From JADGOV01 sp963814355 (GTDB lineage: Bacteria; Actinomycetota; Actinomycetes; JADGOV01): a stretch of 64,000 bases of DNA. The position numbers and the translations under genes were made by a program. Within the stretch, counting starts at the first letter, position 1, and each line of letters starts with the position of its first letter. The stretch spans positions 558,001-622,000 of the forward strand of contig CAWFCZ010000018.1 in NCBI GenBank assembly GCA_963814355.1. Reading direction: 5' to 3'. Under the pieces are notes generated by a model, which did no database searches, had not been told where the DNA came from, and was given only the letters and a program-made list of their open reading frames with translations. Below are positions 1 to 6,768 of this stretch, piece after piece.

Positions 1-420
1 GGCGGGCCGGCGCCGGCCATGCCGCCGGGGCTGGCGAGCTGGGCGGCGGGCGCCGACCTGTCCCGGGTGGACGACCGGTTGGCGCTGGCCGCCCGGCAGG
101 TGCTGAGCCGCAGCCGGCAGCTGTCCCCAGCGGCCTACGCCGACCTCTGCCGGCGCCTTGCCACCGCGGTCGCCGCCGTGGTCTCCCCCGCGCCGCCACC
201 CGGCACGCCGCCGGATTGCTACCTCGGCGCGGTGCTCGCCGAGCGGCGCCGCCGGGCGGAGCTGCGGTTCGTGGCGGGTGCCGGACCGTCGGCCGCCCCG
301 GCGCCGGTCGGATCGCCAGCGTCCGACCAGGCTGCGGCGGTCCGGCAGGGGCTTCGGCCGCCGGTAGAGCCGATACCGCCGCCCGGCCCGGCCCCTGGCG
401 GCTTCGCGCCGCCCGGTTGA
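1..420 (+). CDS. RDD-family membrane protein, C-terminal part (5' end outside window)
   Basis: The reading frame is open from the first base, so the gene begins upstream. The visible part is a soluble tail of about 140 residues. A stretch rich in Arg and Leu (LALAARQVLSRSRQLSP, then a PPPPGTP-type loop and YLGAVLAERRRR) matches, from memory, the cytoplasmic tail that follows the RDD membrane domain in actinobacterial RDD proteins. The last 40 residues are low-complexity Pro/Ala/Gly. No membrane helix is visible in this part, so the family call rests on the tail alone. Its function is unknown. Confidence 0.5.
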   Translation, partial: GGPAPAMPPGLASWAAGADLSRVDDRLALAARQVLSRSRQLSPAAYADLCRRLATAVAAVVSPAPPPGTPPDCYLGAVLAERRRRAELRFVAGAGPSAAPAPVGSPASDQAAAVRQGLRPPVEPIPPPGPAPGGFAPPG

Positions 421-446
421 GCGCGCCCGCCGGGTATGAAGCTACC

Positions 447-474
447 GGCTAACCTTACGGATAACCTGGAGGTT
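447..474 (+). promoter_or_regulatory. Putative operator of the YefM/PIN toxin-antitoxin operon
   Basis: Two direct repeats GGCTAACC (447-454) and GGATAACC (459-466) lie 12 bp apart. The second runs into a perfect 12-bp palindrome AACCTGGAGGTT (463-474) that contains the GGAGG ribosome-binding site of the antitoxin. Phd/YefM antitoxins commonly repress their own operon from such sites. The regulatory role here is inferred from position and symmetry. Confidence 0.4.
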
Positions 475-477
475 GGT

Positions 478-756
478 ATGGAGCGCTTCATTGGAGTCGA
501 CGACGCGCGTGGGACGCTCGGCCGGCTTGTGGACGAGGTTGCCACCGGCGGCGACGTCGTGGCGCTGACCAAGCGCGGCAAAGCGTTAGCCGTCCTGGTG
601 GGCCGTGAGGAGTACGTCCAGCTAAAGCTCACCGCCACCGAACGAGCCCGGACCGAGCTGGCCGAATGCCTCGGCTCGGCCCGTCGGATGGTGCGCGAGG
701 CGGGGCTGGACGGTGGCGTCATCGACGAGGCGATCGCGGCAGCTCGCCAGTTGTGA
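478..756 (+). CDS. YefM/Phd-family antitoxin
   Basis: A 92-residue antitoxin of the Phd/YefM fold, which would bind the downstream toxin and repress its own operon. The N-terminal part (IGVDDARGTLGRLVDEVATGG followed by VALTKRGKALAVLV) is typical of the DNA-binding Phd module. The C-terminal half is the flexible toxin-binding region. The ATG at 478 is chosen over one at 436 because GGAGG lies just before it at 468-472 and the homology begins there. The stop codon overlaps the toxin's GTG start. The antitoxin looks intact while its toxin is truncated, so it may now be an orphan. Confidence 0.8.
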   Translation: MERFIGVDDARGTLGRLVDEVATGGDVVALTKRGKALAVLVGREEYVQLKLTATERARTELAECLGSARRMVREAGLDGGVIDEAIAAARQL

Positions 757-1007
757 TCGCCGTGGTGCTCGATACCAACACGCTTGTGTCGGGGTTTGGG
801 TGGTCTGGCCCACCATCGGCGATTGTTGACGCTGTACTTGCCGGTGAACTGCTGCTGGTGTCGAGCCCGCCTCTGCTGGCAGAGCTGCAGCGGGTCTTGG
901 CGTACCCCAAGTTGGCTCAGGCGTTCCCCGATCCGGCGTGGACCGTAGAGCGGATCTCTGGGATCGCGGAGATAGTCGAGCCTGCCTTTACGCTCGCCGC
1001 GGGATAG
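753..1007 (+). pseudogene. PIN-domain toxin (COG1569 type), truncated at the 3' end
   Basis: The GTG start overlaps the antitoxin stop. The product starts with a classic PIN-domain strand and acidic residue (VLDTNTLVSGFGWSG) and continues through SSPPLLAELQRVLAYPK. Family members are about 130-140 residues and carry further conserved acidic residues near the C-terminus. This copy stops after 84 residues (AFTLAAG), fifteen bases before the first CRISPR repeat. The catalytic site is therefore incomplete and the ribonuclease is probably dead. The loss coincides with the CRISPR boundary, which suggests one deletion or insertion event. Confidence 0.7.
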
Positions 1008-1022
1008 GGGATGGAGCCGTCA

Positions 1023-1233
1023 GGATCATCCCCGCGCGGGCGGGGAGCACGGGCAAGAGCACGCCCTGGGGCGGCCTCGTGGCGGATCATCCCCGCGCGG
1101 GCGGGGAGCACCTGGAACGTCCTGGCAGTTCCGATCGGACGTGGGGATCATCCCCGCGCGGGCGGGGAGCACCTGTCCACACGCCGGTCGTGATCGTACC
1201 GAGAGGGATCATCCCCGCGCGGGCGGCACACAC
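1023..1233 (+). CRISPR. Orphan type I-E-like CRISPR array, 4 repeats and 3 spacers
   Basis: A 28-bp repeat, GGATCATCCCCGCGCG followed by GGCGGGGAGCAC, occurs at 1023-1050, 1084-1111, 1145-1172 and 1206-1233. The three spacers are each exactly 33 bp (61-bp period). The first three repeats are identical. The fourth diverges in its last eight bases (GGCACACAC-like end), as expected at the leader-distal end, so the array should be read on the + strand. The CCCCGC/GCGGGG arms form the usual I-E stem. Sequence upstream of repeat 1 is the truncated PIN gene, not an AT-rich leader. No cas gene lies in the window. Confidence 0.93.
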
Positions 1234-1312
1234 CAGATTCGCAGCACACCGAGGTTCGGTGCGGTTTGCAAGCGGGGGTGACAGTGATCTGCGGACGACT
1301 GGACCGGGTAGC

Positions 1313-1768
1313 TCAGTCCGAGAGCTCGCCGCGCGCCAACTGGGAGAGCGTGTGCCAACCGATGGGGTGGACCAGCGCGTCCGCATGCCGGTGCACGAGC
1401 CGCCACTGTCCGCGGTCACGTCGGAACACGAGCGTGACGCGGATGGACCAGTCCTGCTCCGTGAGCTCTCCCACCAGGCCGCGCTGTCGCTCCACGACCG
1501 CGAGCACGGCGAGGTCCCCGACCAGGTACGACGCGTCGACTTCGACCTCCACCTCGCCGCCCCGGAAGGTTTCTCGAGTGGTCTGGCGCGCCTCCTCGTT
1601 CAGTACGAAGCCGTGCCTGGTGGGGCCTCCGAACGGCGGCATCAGGGTGTAGTCGTTCGCGTGCGGCAGCACCTCTGCGTACGTGTCGAGGTCGCCGGAA
1701 AAGTAGGCCGTTGCCGACTTCTGAGCCATGTGGATGAGCTCGATCAGCGCGGGGTGGTCCTCGGTCAT
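1313..1768 (-). CDS. SnoaL/NTF2-like family protein
   Basis: A 151-residue NTF2-like protein of the SnoaL/DUF4440 kind. These are small cone-shaped alpha+beta barrels that serve as isomerases, cyclases or unassigned enzymes. The N-terminal helix (IELIHMAQKSATAYFSGDLDTY) and the final strands (WSIRVTLVFRRDRGQWRLVHRHAD) fit the fold. The frame is open farther upstream, but homology begins at the ATG at 1768 (MTEDHPAL). It lies downstream of, and on the same strand as, a damaged NTF2-like gene. The pair may have been transferred together and controlled by the divergent TetR regulator. The substrate is unknown. Confidence 0.65.
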   Translation of the reverse strand: MTEDHPALIELIHMAQKSATAYFSGDLDTYAEVLPHANDYTLMPPFGGPTRHGFVLNEEARQTTRETFRGGEVEVEVDASYLVGDLAVLAVVERQRGLVGELTEQDWSIRVTLVFRRDRGQWRLVHRHADALVHPIGWHTLSQLARGELSD

Positions 1769-1953
1769 TGGCCGACGTGCCCGTCGGGAGCCGCGGCCTG
1801 ACCGGGAAGGCGGAGCTTGGAGAGTGCGGTGGTCATGAGTTGATGACTTTCTGTAGGTCGAGCGGTCGCGGTCAGGTAGGACTGAGCGCATCACGGGGCG
1901 GGGTGTCGGCGGAACGCGTAGCGACGGTGCGGGCCAGCAGCTTTCCGGTGGCG

Positions 1954-2481
1954 TCAGCGTTGGGTGCGACGCGCCTTCTTCGTGGCTCTCGCGCAGCGGA
2001 TGAGGAACGCCGGTGTCGGTGGGGTCCAACCGGCCTGGGTCGCCATGCCCTGATCGTCACGAACCGCCCAGTGCTCGATCACGAGGCCGTCGCGGATGCG
2101 CTGGAAGCGGGCCTACCGGACGCTGAAGGTCCTGCCCGTCGGGACGAAGACCCGCTCCGCCGTCCCCTCCGGGGTCCAGACGACGAGGTTGCCGGTTTGT
2201 CGGCCCGACATCGTCCCGAAGGAGACGACCACGTCGCCCTCGCAGATGTTGCGCTCGGTGGTCCAGGCGAGGTCGGAGAACCCCTCACGCAGCCACTCGC
2301 CGGTCGCGTGGAACGCCTGGGGTCCTCGGCCTCGGGTGTTCGGCGGCTCCGCGATCGACTCGCGATTGGTTGCGTCTGGGTGGACGGTCGCGGCGTGGTC
2401 GGCGAGCGTGCCGCCAAGAGTGGCGTGGATCGCGGCTTCGGCCACCGCGACGAGGCCGTCGCGGGTCAGGGTGTCGGTCAT
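1954..2481 (-). pseudogene. Ester cyclase/SnoaL-like gene with an in-frame TAG stop
   Basis: The first 122 codons encode an NTF2-like ester-cyclase-type protein, from MTDTLTRDGLVAVAEAAIHA to FVPTGRTFSVR. A TAG (plus-strand CTA at 2113-2115) then interrupts the frame. The same frame continues for 53 codons with family-like sequence (ARFQRIRDGLVIEHWAVRDDQ, then TPPTPAFLIR). A CAG-to-TAG change restores a normal-length protein. The start at 2481 has an AAGG-type ribosome-binding site. The gene is divergent from a TetR regulator 90 bp away and is its likely target. The short product lacks the last strand of the fold and is probably inactive. Confidence 0.75.
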
Positions 2482-2491
2482 GGTGCTGCCT

Positions 2492-2511
2492 TTCAGTACA
2501 GTGAACTGGAA
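2492..2511. promoter_or_regulatory. Candidate TetR operator
   Basis: An imperfect inverted repeat, TTCAGT then ACTGGAA around ACAGTGA, lies between the damaged ester cyclase and the divergent TetR gene. That is where an autoregulatory TetR operator would be expected. Symmetry and position are the only evidence. Confidence 0.3.
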
Positions 2512-2571
2512 TAGAAGAAAAGTAGGCTGTATCGAACACATTCGCAAGTCGTTTCCCGTAGGAGCCCTCAG

Positions 2572-3207
2572 GTGGCGTATGACAATCGCCAGCGCCAGGA
2601 AGCGGCCCGCTCGACCCGCGCACGTATCATCGACACAGCCAAGACGGCTTTTCTGCACCGAGGATTCGGCGGCACGACGATCCGACAGGTTGCCGACGAG
2701 GCGGGGGTCTCGCAAGAGACGATCTACAAGACCTTCGGCGGCAAGGCAGCACTGCTCAAGGCCGTCTACGACGTCTCGCTCGCTAGCGGCGACGAAGCCA
2801 TCCCGCTGGCTGCACGACCCGAGGCCATTGCCGTCCGCGATGCCCCGAGCCCCGGAGCCGCGGCGTCGGCCTACGCCGAGCTGGCCCAGCTCATCTCGAG
2901 CCGGATCGATCCGCTGCTGCGGGTGCTCCTTGGCTCGCGCGACACCGACAAGGCACTGGCCGAGTTCGCTCGGACGACCGAACGGGAACGGCACGTCGGC
3001 AGCGCGTTCTACGTCCGGCACTGGGAACAGTCCGGCTGGCTCCGCGACGACATCACGACCGAACACGCCATCGACTCGGTGTGGGCCCTCAACTCACCAC
3101 AGCCGCGCTGGCTGCTTCTGGACCACGGCTGGAGCGAGGAGCACTACACCCGGTGGCTAGCCGAACTGATCAGCCACGCAATCTTCGCGACTGATGAGCG
3201 TGGATGA
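2572..3207 (+). CDS. TetR/AcrR-family transcriptional regulator
   Basis: A 211-residue TetR-family repressor. Residues about 15-62 are the canonical DNA-binding head: ARIIDTAKTAFLHRGFGGTT, IRQVADEAGVSQETIYKTFG, then KAALLKAVYD. The remaining helices form a ligand-binding and dimerisation domain with no recognisable specificity. The GTG at 2572 is preceded by AGGAG at a good distance. The gene is divergent from the NTF2-like pair, which it probably controls together with itself. The effector is unknown. Confidence 0.85.
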   Translation: MAYDNRQRQEAARSTRARIIDTAKTAFLHRGFGGTTIRQVADEAGVSQETIYKTFGGKAALLKAVYDVSLASGDEAIPLAARPEAIAVRDAPSPGAAASAYAELAQLISSRIDPLLRVLLGSRDTDKALAEFARTTERERHVGSAFYVRHWEQSGWLRDDITTEHAIDSVWALNSPQPRWLLLDHGWSEEHYTRWLAELISHAIFATDERG

Positions 3208-3263
3208 GCAAAAAGCGGCGGTAAGGACAGACCGGACTGCGCCGAGCGATCAAGGTACGCGAC

Positions 3264-3554
3264 TCAGCGGACGTGGAACCAGCGACGCAGGACTGCTCCT
3301 TGCTCAGCGTCAGATCGCTCCTTGGCAATCACTCCTCGCTCGATCTCCGCGATGGTGAATGCTGAGACGAACTGGTCACCGACGGCAACCGATGCTGCCC
3401 ACACGTCGACGGGTCGGTTGCGTCCTCGCACGCCTAGAGCGGACACCACATTGGTGTCCAAGAGGTACTCCACACTGCGCGCCTCCGCCTCGACCGAACG
3501 GTGACGCTGCTTGGCACGTGCGCGAAGCGCGGCCTTGGTCCCGTAGCCGGCGCG
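3264..3554 (-). pseudogene. Decayed FitAB/VapBC-type toxin-antitoxin locus
   Basis: A single frame runs from the middle of an RHH antitoxin (TKAALRARAKQRHRSVEAEA) straight into the start of a PIN toxin (EYLLDTNVVSALGVRGRN through IAEIERGVIAKERSDAEQG). It stops at 3264 after about 70 toxin residues, half the normal length. The antitoxin N-terminus is missing: an in-frame TAG lies at 3555-3557 and upstream sequence is unrelated. The remaining acidic residues cannot complete the PIN active site. Both halves are recognisable, so this is a recent two-ended truncation rather than a new fused gene. Confidence 0.65.
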
Positions 3555-3782
3555 CTACGACAGCCATCGGCGACTGCCTGCGGCACCCTGGCTTGGCGAG
3601 CACCGAACTTGCAATGGCCGCGACGGTTGCCTGATGACGGTGAAGTTGAGGTGGCCGGTCACGCCGGATAGGGACGCTCCCAGCCAGATGCAGAAGGGAC
3701 CTGGGAGCGACAGGGTCCGGACGAGTCATCGGCCGCCGATGGGGCAAGACTGTCCGCACGAGACCGAACCTGCGGAGGCACC

Positions 3783-3935
3783 ATGAGCATATTCAAGAGC
3801 GCGATGAAGACCGGCGTCGCCGTCAAGGCGTTCGACGTGGTGCGGCGGGAGGCGGCCAAGCCGGCGAATCAGGCGAAGGCCAAGGCACTGCTGGCGAAGG
3901 TGACCAACCGCGGAGGTACGACGCCGCGGAGATGA
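3783..3935 (+). CDS. Small basic protein, 50 residues, unknown function
   Basis: A short frame with a strong GGAGG site (3773-3777) six bases before its ATG. The product, beginning MSIFKSAMKTGVAVKAFDVV and ending in TTPRR, is rich in Lys, Ala and Arg. It is predicted to be helical through its first 40 residues and has no membrane segment or signal peptide. I do not recognise the family. It lies between two decayed loci and is convergent with the sigma-factor gene. Support is the ribosome-binding site and the codon pattern only. Confidence 0.5.
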   Translation: MSIFKSAMKTGVAVKAFDVVRREAAKPANQAKAKALLAKVTNRGGTTPRR

Positions 3936-4069
3936 GGCGACGAGGTGCTGCTGGGTGGCGTCGGCGTCGCCCAGACGCACGGCCGGCATCCCCGGCCGCG
4001 CACGCCGGACCGGTACCCGTTCCGCTCGGTGGATGTCGGTAAGCGTCGGGTTGTCGCATGCTGCGGCCA

Positions 4070-4600
4070 TCAGTGCCGCAGTGTTGGGTCCAGCAGCAGC
4101 TCGGCCAGCCCGGTCTGGCGCAGCCGCTCCATGGCCTTGTGCGTCTGGCTCTTCACCGTGCCGACCGAGCAGCCGAGCCGCTCGGCGGTTTCGGCCTCCG
4201 AGAGGTCGGCGAAGTAGCGCAGCACGATGACCGAACGCTGCCCGACCGACAGCCCGGCGAGGGCGTCGCGGACGGCCAGATGCAGGCCGAGCCGCAGCGT
4301 CGCGGCAAGATCGCCGCCGTCCCGGCCGATCGGGCGTTCGGGGATCGCCTCGGTCACCGTCTCCTGGCCCGAGCGCCGCCAGCGGTCGACCTGCTCGTGG
4401 TACATGGCGCGGCGGACGTAGGCGGAGGCCCGCTCCGGCCGGCGCAGGCTGCCCCACGCCGCGCAGGTCTTGGCCAGCGCGCTCTGCAGCAGGTCCTCGG
4501 CGGCGTGCCGATCCGGGGTCAGGGTCTGCGCGGTACGCAGCAGCGACCGCCGGTGCGCCGCGACGAAGCTCCCGAACTCGGCCTGCTGCCCAGCCTCCAT
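4070..4600 (-). CDS. SigE-family (ECF) RNA polymerase sigma factor
   Basis: A 176-residue ECF sigma factor of the actinobacterial SigE family. Region 2 spans residues about 8-75 (EFGSFVAAHRRSLLRTAQTL, then AAEDLLQSALAKTCAAW). Region 4 spans about 115-165, with the helix-turn-helix LSEAETAERLGCSVGTVKSQ followed by HKAMERLRQ. The ATG at 4600 has GGAGGA upstream. No anti-sigma gene is adjacent; the neighbours are a 50-residue orphan and a decayed DUF2071 gene, so the regulon cannot be guessed. Confidence 0.88.
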   Translation of the reverse strand: MEAGQQAEFGSFVAAHRRSLLRTAQTLTPDRHAAEDLLQSALAKTCAAWGSLRRPERASAYVRRAMYHEQVDRWRRSGQETVTEAIPERPIGRDGGDLAATLRLGLHLAVRDALAGLSVGQRSVIVLRYFADLSEAETAERLGCSVGTVKSQTHKAMERLRQTGLAELLLDPTLRH

Positions 4601-4694
4601 GTGCCTGATTCCTCCAGGGTCAGCCTGACAGACGCGCCGGCGGCCATCAAGGCTGCTGCCTACCGAGCCTCGATTCGGCGACAAGACTGGGCGG

Positions 4695-5071
4695 ATGAGC
4701 CAGCCCGAGCCCGAGATCGTGCCACCGTCGTTCGATCCGGTCGCCCCGCCACTGTCCGGGCCGCGCATCTTCACGCAGCGCTGGACGGACCTGGCCTTCC
4801 TGCACTGGCGGATCGAACCGGATCGGGTCGCGCCACTGCTGCCGCCGGGCACCGTCCCGGACCTTCACGGTGGGACGAGCTGGGTGGGCCTGATCTGCTT
4901 CCGGATGGTCGGTGCCGGGCTCGGCGCCGCTCCCGGGGTGCCGTGGCTGGGCAGCTGGCCGCCGGCCTGCGGGGGGTCACCGAGCGCCCGCCGGACTCGG
5001 TGTTGTACTTCGCCGGAGTCCGCACCTGTTTCGGTCGGCCCTTCGACGCCCGGCGGCCGGGTCGGCGATAG
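4695..5071 (+). pseudogene. DUF2071 (YqjF-like) gene with large internal deletion and frameshift
   Basis: The N-terminal frame is a good DUF2071 start (QRWTDLAFLHWRIEPDRVAP, LLPPGTVPDL, then VGLICFRMVGAGLG and VPWLGSW). The C-terminal end of the same family (PPDSVLYFAGVRTCFGRP) appears only about 25 codons later and in another frame, ending at 5071. Intact members are about 230-250 residues, so roughly 100-120 internal residues and the reading frame were lost. The gene cannot make a normal protein. Confidence 0.65.
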
Positions 5072-5179
5072 TCAGGACGCGACCAGCCTCCGGAGGGTTG
5101 GGACGTCGGCCTCGAGGCGCTCGCCGGCACGCTCCTGCACCGCGGCCAGCTCGGTAGGGTTGAGTCGCAGGGGAGAACA
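5072..5179 (-). pseudogene. Gene-end fragment of unknown family
   Basis: A 35-codon open stretch on the minus strand (LRLNPTELAAVQERAGERLE, then ADVPTLRRLVAS and a stop) looks like the charged helical C-terminus of a real protein. An in-frame stop directly upstream and no start codon mark it as debris. The family was not recognised. It abuts the damaged DUF2071 gene. Confidence 0.25.
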
Positions 5180-5236
5180 TCAGCGACCTTGCCCGGTTCG
5201 GCTGGGTGTGAACGGTGCCGGCGGGCGCGAGTCGCC

Positions 5237-5290
5237 GTGATCCAGGGCGCTTCAACCACAACCAGGTGTGGTCACCGGGGCCTGGATCAC
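5237..5290. repeat. 54-bp double-palindrome repeat, copy A
   Basis: The outer arms GTGATCCAGG and CCTGGATCAC (10 bp, perfect) enclose an inner hairpin with ACCACA and TGTGGT arms. The same architecture and the same 54-bp length occur at 20718-20771 and 23352-23405. All three copies are intergenic. Confidence 0.75.
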
Positions 5291-5340
5291 TCGAAACTCG
5301 CTCGTGCAGGGCTGGCCCCGACGTGAGACGGCGTCGCTGG

Positions 5341-6366
5341 CTACGTTTTGGCGCAGCGCGGGCTGTGGTAGCGGCAGGCCACGACCTGCGGGGTCTCGGC
5401 CTGGCGGCCGGCGTCCTCCAGCGAGTACTCCCCGCGCTCCCCGGTCAGCTGCGGCCAGCCCCGGCCGATGGTCAGGCGCGAACCCGGGTCCGTCGGCTCC
5501 CACGGCGCGCCACTGCGCCGCTCGCCGTAGCCGTCGAAGCTGGAACGGTGCCAGAACGGTCCGCTGGCTGTGGCGTACCCGAGGGTGGCGTCCACCAGCC
5601 GCAGGGTACTGCGCACATCGCGGTCGTTCGGGGGCAGCACGCCGGCCCGGACCAGCTCCAGGAAACTCGGGTCCAGGATCCGCCGCTGGTCGACCAGCGG
5701 GCCGCCGGACGTGGTCCCAGGCCGACGCGTCGGTCCGGCCGAGTTGTTCGCCCAGCACGGCCGGGAAGGCAACTTCGTTCGGCTGCAGGCCGCCGAAGAC
5801 GGCCTCGTCGGAGAGCCGGGAGTTCTGCGCCCGGAAGGTCCAGTTCATCCGGTTCCTCGGAGCGCAGGTCCGTCCAACCTCACTGACCCCGGCGTACCAG
5901 CCCGGCGGCCGTCGAGGTGCCGGTGTCGTCGTTGCCGGTCATCGACAGCGCGGGATCGTGCAGGACGTACACCCAGTACGGGCGGCCGGTGAGCGACCGG
6001 AACAAAACGTCGATCAGCACCCGTGGAGCCGCCCGGGTCGGTGGTGTTGATCTTGGTGATCTCATACCTGCCGGAGCGTGCTCGGTTTGACCAGCTGGTA
6101 GATCAGGCTGCGGCGGTCCAGCAGCCGGACCGTGGAGGTGGTGTCCCGGTCCTCCCGGTCGTGAACGTGGTCCCGCCGGTGACCACTAGCTGGGTGTCCC
6201 GGGTGCTCGGGGTGCTCGGGGTGCCCGGCGCTCCGGGCGCGGTCCCGGCGGCGGGGGTGGCGCTGGCCGGTTGCAGCATCTGGGAGGGGAAGGCTGCGGT
6301 GAGGATCAGCGTGCCGGCCAGCAGGATCGGGCGGCGGGTGCTCCGGCGGCGGGCCGCAACCGACAT
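5341..6366 (-). pseudogene. GH15 glucoamylase, heavily decayed
   Basis: Fragments of one secreted glycoside hydrolase family 15 enzyme (glucan 1,4-alpha-glucosidase type with a glucodextranase-like N domain) appear in order but in shifting frames. The signal peptide starts at 6366 (MSVAARRRSTRRPILLAGTL). Next come TSTVRLLDRRSLIYQLV (about 6110), EITKINTTDPGGST (about 6050), LIDVLFRSLTGRPYWVYVLH (about 6000), MNWTFRAQN with EVAFPAVLGEQLGRTDA (about 5770), and VDQRRILDPSFLELVRAGVL with FWHRSSFDGYGERRSGAPWE (5700-5480). At least four frameshifts and two deletions have removed more than half of the roughly 2.3-kb gene, including the catalytic C-terminus. Confidence 0.75.
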
Positions 6367-6467
6367 ACTCGGTCCTCACGACCAGGCGACCGGCTGACCG
6401 TACGCCGCGACCCGGGTCAGGGCAAGAGGTACGAGTCGGGCTTATCAGGTGGGTGGAGACGAGGGCG

Positions 6468-6764
6468 ATGAGCGTTCTGGTGGCGTTTTCGGTGAGCCCG
6501 ATGGGCACCGGCGACAGTGTCGGCGCCGCGGTCGCGGAGGCGGTCCGGGTGGTGCGGGCCTCCGGGCTGCCGAATGAGACCGGGTCGATGTTCACCACGA
6601 TCGAGGGCGACTACGACGAGGTGATGGCGGTGGTCAAGGCCGCCGTGGACGCCGTGCGCGGCTCCGCCGAGCGGGTCAGCCTGGTCCTCAAGGCGGACAT
6701 CCGGGCCGGGGTTAGCGACGCGATGCACGCCAAGCTGGCTTCGGTGGAGCGCCGGCTCGCGTAG
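6468..6764 (+). CDS. MTH1187/YqgV-family thiamine-binding protein
   Basis: A 98-residue protein of the UPF0045/Thiamine_BP family, small ferredoxin-like proteins of which some bind thiamine. Diagnostic stretches are MSVLVAFSVSPMGTGDSVG at the start, the central SMFTTIEGDYDEVM, and RVSLVLKADIR near the end. Length is normal for the family. ATG 6468 is preferred to an upstream GTG at 6453 because the homology begins there. It converges on the SAH-hydrolase paralogue. Its physiological role is not known. Confidence 0.8.
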   Translation: MSVLVAFSVSPMGTGDSVGAAVAEAVRVVRASGLPNETGSMFTTIEGDYDEVMAVVKAAVDAVRGSAERVSLVLKADIRAGVSDAMHAKLASVERRLA

Positions 6765-6768
6765 TGAC

